Source of the DNA: Corynebacterium sp. HS2168-gen11
Lineage (GTDB): Bacteria; Actinomycetota; Actinomycetes; Mycobacteriales; Mycobacteriaceae
Assembly: GCF_024834075.1 (NCBI RefSeq)
Contig: NZ_JANUXR010000001.1
Coordinates: forward strand, 1 to 64,000
Direction of reading: 5' to 3'
Length of the DNA stretch: 64,000 nt
Numbering within the stretch: the first letter of the stretch is position 1; each line of letters opens with the position of its first letter. The notes under the pieces were generated by a model. The model saw only the letters and a program-made list of their open reading frames with translations. It made no database searches and had not been told where the DNA came from. This document shows, piece after piece, positions 12,656 to 21,694 of the stretch. A program made the translations under genes and the position numbers.

Positions 12656-12684
12656 TTGAATTTCAATACCCTAGGGGGTATAAA
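12656..12684 (+). promoter_or_regulatory. promoter of the sulfur cassette with embedded CsoR/CstR-type operator
   Basis: TTGAAT (12656-12661), a 17-base spacer and TATAAA (12679-12684) form a good promoter. The spacer and -10 box carry the near-palindrome ATACCCTAGGGGGTAT (12666-12681), which matches the G/C-tract inverted repeat bound by CsoR-family repressors. Repressor binding would directly block RNA polymerase. AGGAGG lies 13 bases before the first ATG of the cassette. Confidence 0.7.
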
Positions 12685-12724
12685 CAAGAAAGAATGATCC
12701 ATTACTTTTTAGGAGGACAATAAT

Positions 12725-12889
12725 ATGTGTCGCCCAGTTACTTGTCAGACATGCGGAAAAACCACTTGGGCTGGCTGTGGTCAGCATATCGATCAGGTCA
12801 AGAGCCAAGTTCCAGCAAACCAATGGTGCACGTGCACTCGCGAGCCGCAAACAGGTGGTCTGCTTCAGAAATTGTTTGGGGGCAAATAA
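12725..12889 (+). CDS. small Cys-rich protein (MCRPVTC..CGKTTWAGCG type)
   Basis: A 54-residue protein beginning MCRPVTCQTCGKTTWAGCGQ, preceded by AGGAGG. It has six Cys, including two CxxC-like pairs (CQTC and CTC) and GC, suggesting a zinc ribbon. The same small protein type is widespread in actinobacteria without an assigned function. Its stop codon TAA abuts the ATG of the next gene, so the two are translationally adjacent in one operon with the persulfide enzymes. A role in binding zinc or sulfane sulfur is inference from context. Confidence 0.75.
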   Translation: MCRPVTCQTCGKTTWAGCGQHIDQVKSQVPANQWCTCTREPQTGGLLQKLFGGK

Positions 12890-14494
12890 ATGACCACGAC
12901 AGTCATCGTCGGCGGCGTTGCAGGTGGCATGTCTACCGCAGCACGCTTGCGAAGAAGAGACGAATCCATGGAGATTATCGTGTTCGAAGCATCGCAACAC
13001 GTCTCTTTCGCCAACTGCGGTTTGCCATATTATATTGGCGGTGTTATTCCACAGCGCGATTCCTTATTGCTACAAACACCTGAATCGTTGCTCCAGCGCT
13101 TTAATATCGATGTGCGAGTCGGCCATCGGGTACTCAATATTGATCGTGAGGCGAAAACAGTCACCGTCGATCGCCATGGTCATCAAATCAAGCAATCCTA
13201 TGATTATTTGGTGCTCTCCCCTGGTGCTTCACCATTTGTGCCGGAGATTCCAGGTATTGAACGCGCACTTACGCTGCGCACTGTCGAAGATGTCGATAAT
13301 ATTGTCGCTCAGCTGACAGATGATATGAACTCAGTTGCCATCATTGGCGGCGGTTTTATTGGCGTAGAACTTGCAGAAAACTTCCGTGAAAAAGGCAAGC
13401 AGGTCACGCTTATTGAACGTGGCGACCACATTTTGGCCCCATTTGATCCTGAGATGGCTGCAATTGTCATGAACCATCTACGGATTCACGGTATTGATGT
13501 TCGTACCAATGCTGAAACCACCACGATCGGGAGCAATACTGTTGAACTTGCCAATGGTGAAGTCATTGCCGCTGATCTTGTCATTGCAGCGATCGGTGTG
13601 CGACCAGAGAGCTCTTTGGCAGCACAAGCTGGCTTAGCGCTCGGCGAACGGGGCGGCATTAAGGTGGATGCGCAGCTTCGCACCACTGATCCTGCGATTT
13701 TTGCACTTGGCGACGCAGTCGAGAAACAGGATGCGGTTTCAGGCGAAGATGTTCTCATTCCATTAGCCCAAACTGCCAACCGACATGGTCGTCTCGTGGC
13801 CGATATTATTACAGGACGCGACACTGCTCGCAAACGTACCTATGGCACAGCAATTATTGGTGTTTTTGGTCTCGCTGCAGCAACTGTAGGCTGGACCGAA
13901 AAACGCGCACGGGCAGCTGGTAAAAAGCTTCGTGTCGTGCATGTTCACCCGGGCGATCATGCGGGCTATTATCCTGGAGCAACACAACTGCATCTGAAAT
14001 TAATTATTGATGCAGAGACTGACCAGATTCTTGGTGCGCAGGCAGTTGGACGTAATGGCGCCGATAAGCGTATTGATGTTATTGCAACAGCTATGCAAGC
14101 AGGCTTCACTGCGACTGATTTAGCGGATCTGGAACTGGCATATTCGCCACAATATGGTTCAGCGAAGGATCCAGTAAATATCGCTGGCATGGTTGCTGAT
14201 AACCGTCGTACTTCGGAACCAAGTATTCAATGGCATGAACTTGCTGATAACACGTTGCCGTTGATTGATGTACGGAGTCCAGAAGAATTTTCCAATGGTT
14301 CAATTCCAGGTGCGATTAATATACCGGTGGATGAATTACGCCAGCGTATTGACGAAATTCCTGCCGAAGTTGTGGTCTTCTGCCAAGTTGGGTTGCGTGG
14401 CCATGTTGCTACAACATTGCTGAGCCAATACGGTCGCAAGGTTACTAATCTCGACGGTGGATATGTTACTTACAACCATTCACAGTTACTATAA
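12890..14494 (+). CDS. CoA-disulfide reductase/persulfide reductase with rhodanese domain
   Basis: A 534-residue flavoprotein fusion. Residues 1-440 form a pyridine nucleotide-disulfide oxidoreductase: FAD motif VIVGGVAGGMSTAARL, catalytic Cys43 in SFANCGLPYY exactly as in CoA-disulfide reductase, NAD(P) motif AIIGGGFIGVELAE, and the second FAD contact IFALGDAVE. Residues about 450-534 form a rhodanese domain with the active-site loop CQVGLR (Cys498). CoADR-rhodanese fusions reduce CoA disulfide, CoA persulfide or polysulfide with NAD(P)H. Placement between a Cys-rich protein and a CstR-like repressor supports a role in handling reactive sulfur. Confidence 0.93.
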   Translation: MTTTVIVGGVAGGMSTAARLRRRDESMEIIVFEASQHVSFANCGLPYYIGGVIPQRDSLLLQTPESLLQRFNIDVRVGHRVLNIDREAKTVTVDRHGHQIKQSYDYLVLSPGASPFVPEIPGIERALTLRTVEDVDNIVAQLTDDMNSVAIIGGGFIGVELAENFREKGKQVTLIERGDHILAPFDPEMAAIVMNHLRIHGIDVRTNAETTTIGSNTVELANGEVIAADLVIAAIGVRPESSLAAQAGLALGERGGIKVDAQLRTTDPAIFALGDAVEKQDAVSGEDVLIPLAQTANRHGRLVADIITGRDTARKRTYGTAIIGVFGLAAATVGWTEKRARAAGKKLRVVHVHPGDHAGYYPGATQLHLKLIIDAETDQILGAQAVGRNGADKRIDVIATAMQAGFTATDLADLELAYSPQYGSAKDPVNIAGMVADNRRTSEPSIQWHELADNTLPLIDVRSPEEFSNGSIPGAINIPVDELRQRIDEIPAEVVVFCQVGLRGHVATTLLSQYGRKVTNLDGGYVTYNHSQLL

Positions 14495-14499
14495 GTGCT

Positions 14500-14760
14500 A
14501 TGCATCTTAAACCAGAAGAAATCACGAAGTCGATTACTCGTCTGAAGCGTGCGCAAGGACAACTCGCTGCAGTCATCCGGATGCTTGAGGAAGGCGAACA
14601 GTGTGACGCTGCGATTACCCAGCTTGCAGCGGTTTCAAAGGCTATTGACAAAGCTGGCTTTACTATCATATCTTCGGGTTTGAAAAAATGCCTGACTGAG
14701 AGTCAAGATTCCGAAGTGGACCTTGCCAAGCTTGAAAAACTATTTTTAAGTCTGAGCTAG
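14500..14760 (+). CDS. CsoR/RcnR-family repressor, CstR-like (persulfide sensor)
   Basis: An 86-residue four-helix DUF156 protein (LKRAQGQLAAVIRMLEEGEQC...). CsoR copper sensors use Cys-His-Cys, with His four residues before the second Cys. Here Cys35 and Cys64 are present, but the His position is Gly60. A two-Cys set without the His is the pattern of CstR persulfide sensors. It starts 5 bases after the rhodanese fusion and probably represses its own operon through ATACCCTAGGGGGTAT at 12666-12681. Copper sensing cannot be excluded from sequence alone but is less likely. Confidence 0.85.
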   Translation: MHLKPEEITKSITRLKRAQGQLAAVIRMLEEGEQCDAAITQLAAVSKAIDKAGFTIISSGLKKCLTESQDSEVDLAKLEKLFLSLS

Positions 14761-14788
14761 GGATTTTAGAGTCTCGTAGAGTCTAATT

Positions 14789-14832
14789 AACGGTGGTTGT
14801 CTCATTTGCTTTGAGAGAACCACCGTTTTCTT
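14789..14832 (+). terminator. terminator of the sulfur cassette
   Basis: AACGGTGGTT (14789-14798) pairs with AACCACCGTT (14818-14827), with an additional inner TCTC/GAGA pairing, followed by TTCTT. It lies 28 bases past the repressor stop. Confidence 0.85.
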
Positions 14833-15052
14833 ATACCAGCCTGTGGCGATACGTACAAAGCGATAGAACGCTAGCTTAGATTTGATCTACAGCTTTGCCT
14901 TGATTTATGCATCGATATGTTTTGCGCTCTACACACCAGATGTAGAGCGAGACGACACCTCCCTGCAGCAGAACGCTGATGGCAGAAAATGTTGGCGCAT
15001 CTTATTCAAGTCTTCGTAATGTTTCTGGCAGTGTGAGCGTTTTCAAGTATGC

Positions 15053-15087
15053 AAAAAACCTCCAACAAAACTGTTGGAGGTTTTTTG
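15053..15087. terminator. bidirectional terminator, rplT side
   Basis: AAAAAACCTCCAACA and a complementary TTGGAGGTTTTTT arm form a strong hairpin with A/T tails on both sides. It lies 36 bases beyond the rplT stop on the minus strand and would also stop plus-strand read-through. The 360 bases between the repressor gene and rplT contain no gene. Confidence 0.85.
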
Positions 15088-15122
15088 CAATCAGATCGCT
15101 ATACCGAACGCGCGGTATGAGC

Positions 15123-15503
15123 TTAAGCCTTTGGAGCGTTAACGTCTGCTGGCAGAGCAGCCTTTGCAGCTTCGCAAATTGCGGAGAATGCAGCGAAATC
15201 ATTAACAGCCAACTCAGCAAGGATCTTGCGGTCAACTTCGATTTCAGCCAAACGCAGACCCTGGATAAGACGGTTGTAGGTCATGTCGTTCAAACGCGCT
15301 GCAGCGTTGATACGAGTAATCCAAAGCTTGCGGAACTCAGACTTGCGAGCGCGACGATCGCGGTACGCATAGGTCATAGAGTGCAACCATTGTTCCTTAG
15401 CCTTACGGTAGAGGCGGGAACGTTGACCGCGGTAGCCCTTTGCTGAATTCAGTATTTCGCGACGCTTCTTCTTCGCGTTGAGTGAGCGCTTAACACGTGC
15501 CAC
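15123..15503 (-). CDS. rplT: 50S ribosomal protein L20
   Basis: A 126-residue basic protein starting [35 protein letters not shown], diagnostic for L20, which binds 23S rRNA early in 50S assembly. It is the last gene of infC-rpmI-rplT. In other bacteria L20 autoregulates this operon; no such site was identified here. Confidence 0.98.
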   Translation of the reverse strand: MARVKRSLNAKKKRREILNSAKGYRGQRSRLYRKAKEQWLHSMTYAYRDRRARKSEFRKLWITRINAAARLNDMTYNRLIQGLRLAEIEVDRKILAELAVNDFAAFSAICEAAKAALPADVNAPKA

Positions 15504-15564
15504 TGTTCAAACTTCCTTACTTAATGTGGTTCTTGTAGCTGTATGGTTATTGCGGGAAGACGAA

Positions 15565-15759
15565 CTATGCCTTGCCCAAGAGGCGCTTGATGCGCTTTAC
15601 ATCGGCTGGAGCAACATCCTCAGTGCCCTTCAAACGACGGGTGCGACGGGATGGCTTGCCTTCAAGGAGGTGGCGGCGGTTAGCCTGCTCACGACGCAGC
15701 TTGCCGGAACCGGTGACTTTGATTCGCTTAGCGGTACCCTTGTGGGTCTTCTGCTTCAT
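15565..15759 (-). CDS. rpmI: 50S ribosomal protein L35
   Basis: A 64-residue basic protein, [20 protein letters not shown]..., with the L35 signature. It is the middle gene of the infC operon, 27 bases after infC and 61 bases before rplT. Length and composition are typical. Confidence 0.98.
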   Translation of the reverse strand: MKQKTHKGTAKRIKVTGSGKLRREQANRRHLLEGKPSRRTRRLKGTEDVAPADVKRIKRLLGKA

Positions 15760-15786
15760 GGGATTAATGTCCTTTAACTGTAGTCT

Positions 15787-16308
15787 TTACTTCTTGCCCT
15801 TACGTATTGGACCGAGAACCATGGTCATATTACGACCGTCTTGCTTTGGCTTCGCTTCCACTACGCCATAATCGGCGACATCCTCGGCGAGACGCTCTAA
15901 GAGGCGGGTACCAAGTTCTGGACGAGACTGCTCACGTCCGCGGAACATAATGGTGACCTTTACTTTCGAACCCTTTTCAAGGAAACGGATCACATTGCTC
16001 TTCTTCGTCTCATAATCGTGATCATCGATCTTGGGACGGAACTTTTGCTCCTTCACCACCGTCTGCTGCTGATTCTTGCGAGCTTCACGTGCCTTCTGGG
16101 CCTGTTCATATTTGAACTTGCCATAGTCCATGATCTTGCAGACTGGCGGCTTAGCGGTAGGTGCGACCTCAACAAGGTCAAGGTCTGCATCGTATGCAAG
16201 TTTACGGGCATCGTCAATGCGGACAATACCGACTTGCTCTCCATTAGGACCGACTAGACGGACCTCGGGAACTCGGATGCGCTCATTAATGCGAGCTTCA
16301 GCGCTGAT
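15787..16308 (-). CDS. infC: translation initiation factor IF-3 (ATC start codon)
   Basis: IF-3 binds the 30S subunit and checks start codon-anticodon pairing. The 173-residue protein has the N-domain ([21 protein letters not shown]), the linker and the C-domain with the family signature [13 protein letters not shown] place the start at ATC (16308-16306): GAGGAG sits 6 bases upstream, and the protein then begins with [11 protein letters not shown] as in other corynebacteria. A TTG seven codons upstream (16329) has no ribosome binding site. Use of a rare AUU/AUC start is the known device by which infC represses its own translation. Confidence 0.9.
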   Translation of the reverse strand: MSAEARINERIRVPEVRLVGPNGEQVGIVRIDDARKLAYDADLDLVEVAPTAKPPVCKIMDYGKFKYEQAQKAREARKNQQQTVVKEQKFRPKIDDHDYETKKSNVIRFLEKGSKVKVTIMFRGREQSRPELGTRLLERLAEDVADYGVVEAKPKQDGRNMTMVLGPIRKGKK

Positions 16309-16562
16309 GGGGTACTCCTCAAGTAGCAAAGTGGAACTTTTCGTGATCTACCGTTAATCGCTTTGGCTTCTATCCCCTGAACACAACAAAAACCCGTTTA
16401 CATGTTGTGTAAACGGGAGACCTTTGTGAGTCCATACAGCAGCAACCACAATTAAGTTACTGACGTACACTTTTACCTTGTGCCTACATTCCTGTGGCTT
16501 CAGGTGGGAAGATCTCCTCTTGCGACCTAGAGGAAACTCTAGGCGGTAGCTTCCCTACCCTA
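16309..16562 (-). promoter_or_regulatory. infC operon promoter and structured leader with attenuator-like hairpin
   Basis: A promoter, TTGGAA (16585-16580), 17-base spacer, TAGGGT (16562-16557), would start an RNA of about 240 bases before infC. On the minus strand the leader has the hairpin CCTAGAG/CTCTAGG. Near 16388-16414 it has CCCGTTTACA/TGTAAACGGG followed by TTTTTG, which looks like an intrinsic terminator within the leader. This arrangement suggests transcription attenuation of infC-rpmI-rplT. The regulator is unknown. Confidence 0.55.
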
Positions 16563-16760
16563 ACATACTGCTGATGTAATTCCAAATTTTTCTCGATCGA
16601 TGAAACATCACGCTCACAATTGGCATACTCAGGCTTGCTTACTGATGACTACCAGCACTAGTACTGAACACCCGAGCATTTCACAGTTACACTATGCGCA
16701 TGCTTCGGCATTCACACGAGGCATTCACACGTGCGCCAATCTGCTACCAGTAAGCAATTG

Positions 16761-16786
16761 ACTCACGTAAGTCTCCTTACGTGAGT
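16761..16786 (-). terminator. hairpin downstream of uvrA
   Basis: A perfect 10-bp inverted repeat, ACTCACGTAA/TTACGTGAGT, with a 6-base loop, about 110 bases beyond the uvrA stop and upstream of the infC promoter. There is no T-run. The stretch 16590-16894 contains no gene. Confidence 0.5.
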
Positions 16787-16894
16787 TTGCAGCCTCTGAT
16801 CGTAGATCAGACATCCATCACTCATGCATCGTCTAGCTTGCTCACATAGTCACGAACGGCAAGCTGCCAGTCACGCCAGACCATAACTGACGCT

Positions 16895-19762
16895 TTAGAC
16901 TGCGGTGACAGGCAGCAATGTCTGCAAGAATTTACCTGTGTGTGATCCTGCCACCTTAGCGACCTGCTCCGGTGTGCCTTCTGCGACCACTTGGCCGCCG
17001 CCAGAACCGCCTTCTGGTCCCATATCGATAATCCAGTCAGCAGCTTTGATCACATCGAGATTGTGCTCGATGACAATCACCGAGTTACCTTTTTCGACCA
17101 ATCCTTGGATCACGAGCATGAGTTTGCGGATATCCTCAAAATGCAATCCGGTGGTTGGCTCATCAAGGATATAGACAGTGCGACCATTTGATCGTTTTTG
17201 CAATTCCGCTGCAAGCTTCACGCGTTGCGCTTCACCACCAGAAAGAGTGGTAGCAGACTGTCCAAGACGGACATAGCCTAAGCCAACTTCTGTCAGCGTC
17301 TTGAGATACCTGTGAATTGCAGTAATTGGCTCGAAGAAATCAGCAGCTTCGGAAATCGGCATATCCAATACTTCAGCAATGGTTTTGCCTTTGTATTTCA
17401 CTTCTAATGTTTCTCGGTTATAGCGAGCACCATGGCAGACTTCGCAAGGCACATAGACATCCGGCAGGAAGTTCATTTCAATTTTGATTGTGCCATCGCC
17501 TTGGCAGTTTTCGCAGCGTCCGCCTTTGATATTAAAGGAGAAACGTCCAGGCTTATAGCCTCGTACTTTCGCCTCAGTAGTTTCCGCAAACAGACTGCGG
17601 ATTTTATCAAACACGCCTGTGTATGTTGCAGGGTTCGATCGCGGCGTACGTCCAATTGGACTTTGATCCACCTGCACTAATTTATCCAGGTGTTCGGTAC
17701 CTTCAACGCGTACCGCACGTCCTGGCACTTGCTGCGCCTTATTTAAAGTGTTGGCCAAATGCTTCGCAAGGATCTGATTAATCACTGTTGATTTACCAGA
17801 GCCGGATACACCTGTAATGCAAACCAGCACACCAAGTGGAATTGCTACATCAATATGTTGCAGATTGTTTTCGTGCGCACCAATAATTTTTAGTTGACGT
17901 GCCGGATCGATTGCACGGCGTTGATCCGGTACTCCAAGTGCCATACGACCAGAGAGATACGCTCCGGTAATGGAGGCTTCGCAGTCAAGAATGCCTTCTG
18001 GCTTACCTTGATACACCACTTCACCACCGTATTCACCTGCTTTTGGCCCAATATCAATCAGCCAGTCAGCAGTACGAATCGTATCTTCGTCGTGTTCAAC
18101 CACAATGAGCGTATTACCAATATCTCGCAGGCGTTCCAAGGTCGCAATCAAACGTTGGTTGTCGCGTTGATGCAAACCAATCGATGGCTCATCAAGCACG
18201 TACAACACGCCCGCCAAGCCTGAACCAATTTGGGTAGCCAAGCGAATGCGCTGTGCTTCACCACCAGAGAGCGTACCTGCAGCACGATTGAGTGTCAGAT
18301 AGGTCAATCCCACATCTACTAAGAATTTCAAGCGTGCTTGAATCTCTTTCAACACAGCACCTGCGATCATCGCCTGCCGTTGGTTTAACGATAATTCATT
18401 CAAAAATTGTGCTGCTTCTTGCACACTCATCGCCGTAATATCAGCAATGGAAGCTTCAATACCATTGCTGGTTGCCAAACGCACCGACAAAATCTCTGGG
18501 CGCAATCGTGCACCCTTACAAGAAGGACACGGAATCTCACGCATATACTGCATCATGCGATGGCTGGCAGCTTCCGATTCGGCATTTTCAATACGCCGGT
18601 GCAACGTAGTTAAAACGCCTTCAAATGTAGAAGACCATTTCCGAGCACGACCAAAACGGTTTTTATATTGCACCGTTATCTGCTCATGATTACCATGCAA
18701 CACCATTTTTTGTTGCTGTTTCGTCAACTGGCTATATGGCGTTAATGGATCAATCTCCATATTTTCAGCAAGTGCTTCGAGCAACTTACTGTAGTAGCCT
18801 CGGGTATTTCCAGTGACATTGAACGGGTGAAATGCGTGGATAAACGGCGCATCTTTATCTGGAATAACCAAATCCAGATCAACTTCTAATTTCGTGCCCA
18901 AACCATCACACTTGGTACAAGCTCCATACGGTGAGTTAAATGAGAACGAACGCGGTTCAAGCTCATCAATTCCGATGGCATGGTTATTCGGACACGCCAT
19001 TTTTTCGCTAAACCGGCGCACTCGATACGGGTCAGCGTCGTCAAGCGTCAGAAAATCAAACTCCACCACACCATTTGCTAAGTTCAATGCGGTTTCAACA
19101 GAGTCCGTCAAGCGCTGTTTTTGCGAAGACTTGACCTGCAGACGGTCAACAATGACATCAATATCGTGCTTGACTTGCTTCTTAAGCTCTGGCGGATTGC
19201 TTAATGGGTAAACTTCACCGTCAACTCGAACACGGGCAAAACCTTGGGCCGCAAGTTCTTCGAAAAGATCAACAAATTCACCCTTCCGCGTACGCACCAC
19301 AGGGGCTAAGACTTGGAATTTTAAGCCTTCTTCCATCTCCAAGACTTGATCGACGATTTGCTGCGGCGTTTGACGCTCGATTTTCGCATCACAAATTGGG
19401 CAATGTGCCACACCTGCTCGCGCAAAAAGCAAACGAAGATAGTCATAGACTTCAGTGATTGTACCGACGGTAGAACGCGGATTACGGTTCGTGGACTTCT
19501 GATCGATCGACACCGCGGGCGATAGCCCTTCGATAAAATCAACATCTGGTTTATCCATTTGTCCCAAGAACTGGCGCGCATAAGCACTCAGTGATTCCAC
19601 ATAACGCCGCTGACCTTCAGCAAAGATCGTATCAAAAGCCAAAGAAGATTTACCCGAACCCGACAATCCAGTAAAGACCACGAGGGAATCACGTGGCACA
19701 TCGATATCAATACCTTTGAGATTATGCTCTCGCGCACCACGAACAATGAGACGATCTACCAC
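16895..19762 (-). CDS. uvrA: excinuclease ABC subunit A
   Basis: Damage-recognition ATPase of nucleotide excision repair. It has two ABC modules: Walker [10 protein letters not shown] near the N terminus and GVSGSGKST in the second half, ABC signatures LSGGEAQRI and LSGGEAQRV, and zinc-finger CxxC pairs including CENCQGDG with CEVCHG. The open frame reaches 19813, but I prefer the GTG at 19762. It follows a GGTGAAGGG purine stretch at about 10 bases and gives the usual N terminus [16 protein letters not shown]. An exact copy of the dispersed 11-mer (19046-19036) encodes T-L-D-D-A. Confidence 0.96.
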   Translation of the reverse strand: MVDRLIVRGAREHNLKGIDIDVPRDSLVVFTGLSGSGKSSLAFDTIFAEGQRRYVESLSAYARQFLGQMDKPDVDFIEGLSPAVSIDQKSTNRNPRSTVGTITEVYDYLRLLFARAGVAHCPICDAKIERQTPQQIVDQVLEMEEGLKFQVLAPVVRTRKGEFVDLFEELAAQGFARVRVDGEVYPLSNPPELKKQVKHDIDVIVDRLQVKSSQKQRLTDSVETALNLANGVVEFDFLTLDDADPYRVRRFSEKMACPNNHAIGIDELEPRSFSFNSPYGACTKCDGLGTKLEVDLDLVIPDKDAPFIHAFHPFNVTGNTRGYYSKLLEALAENMEIDPLTPYSQLTKQQQKMVLHGNHEQITVQYKNRFGRARKWSSTFEGVLTTLHRRIENAESEAASHRMMQYMREIPCPSCKGARLRPEILSVRLATSNGIEASIADITAMSVQEAAQFLNELSLNQRQAMIAGAVLKEIQARLKFLVDVGLTYLTLNRAAGTLSGGEAQRIRLATQIGSGLAGVLYVLDEPSIGLHQRDNQRLIATLERLRDIGNTLIVVEHDEDTIRTADWLIDIGPKAGEYGGEVVYQGKPEGILDCEASITGAYLSGRMALGVPDQRRAIDPARQLKIIGAHENNLQHIDVAIPLGVLVCITGVSGSGKSTVINQILAKHLANTLNKAQQVPGRAVRVEGTEHLDKLVQVDQSPIGRTPRSNPATYTGVFDKIRSLFAETTEAKVRGYKPGRFSFNIKGGRCENCQGDGTIKIEMNFLPDVYVPCEVCHGARYNRETLEVKYKGKTIAEVLDMPISEAADFFEPITAIHRYLKTLTEVGLGYVRLGQSATTLSGGEAQRVKLAAELQKRSNGRTVYILDEPTTGLHFEDIRKLMLVIQGLVEKGNSVIVIEHNLDVIKAADWIIDMGPEGGSGGGQVVAEGTPEQVAKVAGSHTGKFLQTLLPVTAV
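19036..19046 (-). repeat. dispersed word GCTTGACGACG, copy 4
   Basis: Exact copy inside uvrA, in frame as L-T-L-D-D-A-D. Confidence 0.7.
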
Positions 19763-19800
19763 AGCAGTCGGACCCTTCACCTTAGAACAGAAATATGTAT

Positions 19801-19816
19801 TCGAACATAGCATCGA
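19801..19816. promoter_or_regulatory. candidate LexA (SOS) box
   Basis: TCGAACATAGCATCGA lies between the divergent uvrA and MBL-hydrolase genes. The left half TCGAAC and four of six positions of the right half match the Gram-positive/corynebacterial SOS palindrome TCGAAC-N4-GTTCGA. The position upstream of uvrA is appropriate. The imperfect right half keeps this uncertain. Confidence 0.4.
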
Positions 19817-19843
19817 AACAGATTTCGCGCTACTCTAAACCTC

Positions 19844-20434
19844 ATGAGACTTCATCACCTAGCAGTCCCACCAATGGATAATAATTGCTATTTGCTCGTC
19901 AACAATAACGAAGCACTGCTTATCGACGCCGCAAACAATGCCAATGAGATCCTTACACTTCTGGATCAACTCCAGGCCTCACTCACAGCGGTCATCACAA
20001 CACATCACCATGCCGATCATGTTCAAGCATTGCCGGAAATTTTAGCGAGCACGCAGGCACATCATTACGCATCAGCAGGAGATGCACCGTTTTTACCCGC
20101 TCCAGTGGATCAAGTATTGCACCACGGTGATCAAATCCTGCTGGGAGATACACCGCTCGATATTCTTATTTTGCGTGGACATACGCCAGAAGGTGTCGCA
20201 GTAGCCGGAACAGTTGATGGAGTGACCAATATTTTCACAGGCGACAGCCTGTTCCCCGGCGGTGTTGGCAAAACTGAAAACTCAGCAGACTTTCAACAGT
20301 TGTTCAGTGATGTCACCAGCCGAATATTTGCGAAGTATCCGGATACTACAATTATTTGGCCCGGACATGGGCGTCATACAACTCTTGGGGAACAACGCCC
20401 ATATCTTCAGTCTTGGCAGGAACGTGGATGGTGA
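19844..20434 (+). CDS. MBL-fold metallo-hydrolase (glyoxalase II-like)
   Basis: A 196-residue cytoplasmic hydrolase with the metal-binding HHHADH motif (residues 54-59), a further His in RGHTPEGV, the Asp in FTGDSLFPGGVG, and a C-terminal WPGHG. These give the full binuclear zinc site of the glyoxalase II/persulfide dioxygenase-like branch. The ATG is 82 bases from the proposed uvrA start on the other strand, an arrangement common in corynebacteria. Substrate is not assigned. Confidence 0.88.
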   Translation: MRLHHLAVPPMDNNCYLLVNNNEALLIDAANNANEILTLLDQLQASLTAVITTHHHADHVQALPEILASTQAHHYASAGDAPFLPAPVDQVLHHGDQILLGDTPLDILILRGHTPEGVAVAGTVDGVTNIFTGDSLFPGGVGKTENSADFQQLFSDVTSRIFAKYPDTTIIWPGHGRHTTLGEQRPYLQSWQERGW

Positions 20435-20624
20435 CACAACGCATATCCCAGTTGCCACATCATTAAGATAGACGCCTTTTAGTATCCACACCACAATGCT
20501 CAAGGATTGACTATCATAAAAGAGAGTGACGTTCCGCTGACACATTCCTTATGAATTTTTGCATATCAAAAGCATCAGTACTCAGTGGTAGGTTGCCCCA
20601 ATAATAATCTGTAAGGAGAACTCC

Positions 20625-21527
20625 ATGCTACGCAAACTAGCTCGACCAATGATTGCTTCGGTATATATCGCCGATGGCGCCGATATGATCATCAATACCG
20701 ATGACCATACACAAGAAACAGAAACTTTTATCCGCCAGCTGCGAGCACTTCTCCCACGCCGGTATTACAAGAAAATCCCACAAGATTACGCTTTAATCAC
20801 CAAAGTCACTGGTGGCAAGAAAATTGTTGCTGGCACCGCTTTAGCGTTCGGCAAAATGCCTCGCACTGCTGCTTTCGTACTTGCAACGTTGAGCATTCCT
20901 AGCCTCTTGTCGCGTCACGCTTTTTGGGAGACCCAAGACAAAGAGGAGAAACTTACACTTCGCCAAGGTTTCATGGCAGATGTTGCACTTCTTGGTGGCC
21001 TGCTTATCACTTCGGGTGACACTGCAGGCAAGCCTGGTCTGAAATGGCGTGCACGCCGCGCTGCAAAATCTGCAAATCAGCAGCTACAATCAGCACTCCC
21101 AATCGCGAAAGTCAATACACCAACCTTGACAGATTCCGCTGCGGCTTGGCTTGATGATGCCAAGCAAGAATCCTCAAAGTTTGTGGGACAGGCTTCCGAA
21201 TGGCTTGGAGACACATCAGACAAAGTTGTTGCGTATCTGGATGATGCTTCCGAAAAAGTAACTACCTACGTCGATGACAACAAAGACGAGTGGGCACATA
21301 CCGTTCACGAATGGTTGGCGTCAGCGCAGCAAAATTCTAAGATTGCTCGCAAGCGTGCCATCAAGGCTGCTGTTGCGGCTCAAGAACGTGCTACTGAAGC
21401 ATATGCCGAAGCTCAGGCTGTATCCGGAAAAGCTGCCCGTAAGGCAGCCAAGCAAGCTGAGCGTCTACAGGCAGATGCCGAAAAAGCACTCAAACGAGCA
21501 CAGGCTAAGTTCGAAGGTCGCTTCTAA
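20625..21527 (+). CDS. DoxX-family membrane protein with Ala/Lys-rich C-terminal tail
   Basis: A 300-residue protein. Residues 1-130 resemble the DoxX membrane family: hydrophobic stretches around residues 63-90 (VAGTALAFG...TAAFVLATLSIPSLL) and 112-125 (FMADVALLGGLLIT). Residues 140-300 are a hydrophilic tail with repeats of WLDDAKQES / WLGDTSDKVVAYLDDASEKV, then a helical Ala/Lys/Glu-rich coiled-coil-like segment. AAGGAG lies 8 bases before the ATG. Function is unknown; the tail may contact the cell envelope or nucleic acid, which is speculation. Confidence 0.75.
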   Translation: MLRKLARPMIASVYIADGADMIINTDDHTQETETFIRQLRALLPRRYYKKIPQDYALITKVTGGKKIVAGTALAFGKMPRTAAFVLATLSIPSLLSRHAFWETQDKEEKLTLRQGFMADVALLGGLLITSGDTAGKPGLKWRARRAAKSANQQLQSALPIAKVNTPTLTDSAAAWLDDAKQESSKFVGQASEWLGDTSDKVVAYLDDASEKVTTYVDDNKDEWAHTVHEWLASAQQNSKIARKRAIKAAVAAQERATEAYAEAQAVSGKAARKAAKQAERLQADAEKALKRAQAKFEGRF

Positions 21528-21544
21528 CTTCACACTATTCATAC

Positions 21545-21582
21545 CCTCATGTCGTGCAAACCTGTATGACATGAGGTTTTTG
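21545..21582 (+). terminator. terminator after the DoxX-like gene
   Basis: CCTCATGTC and GACATGAGG pair around a 14-base loop and are followed by TTTTTG. Confidence 0.85.
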
Positions 21583-21694
21583 TGTATGCTGGTTGTTTTG
21601 CGAATGCGGTGTTCACTGAATCCAAGCTTCACAAATTCTAAGTTGCAATCGTTGTCATTTCCCTATCTCGGAAAGCGAAGAAGAGCATTACGAT

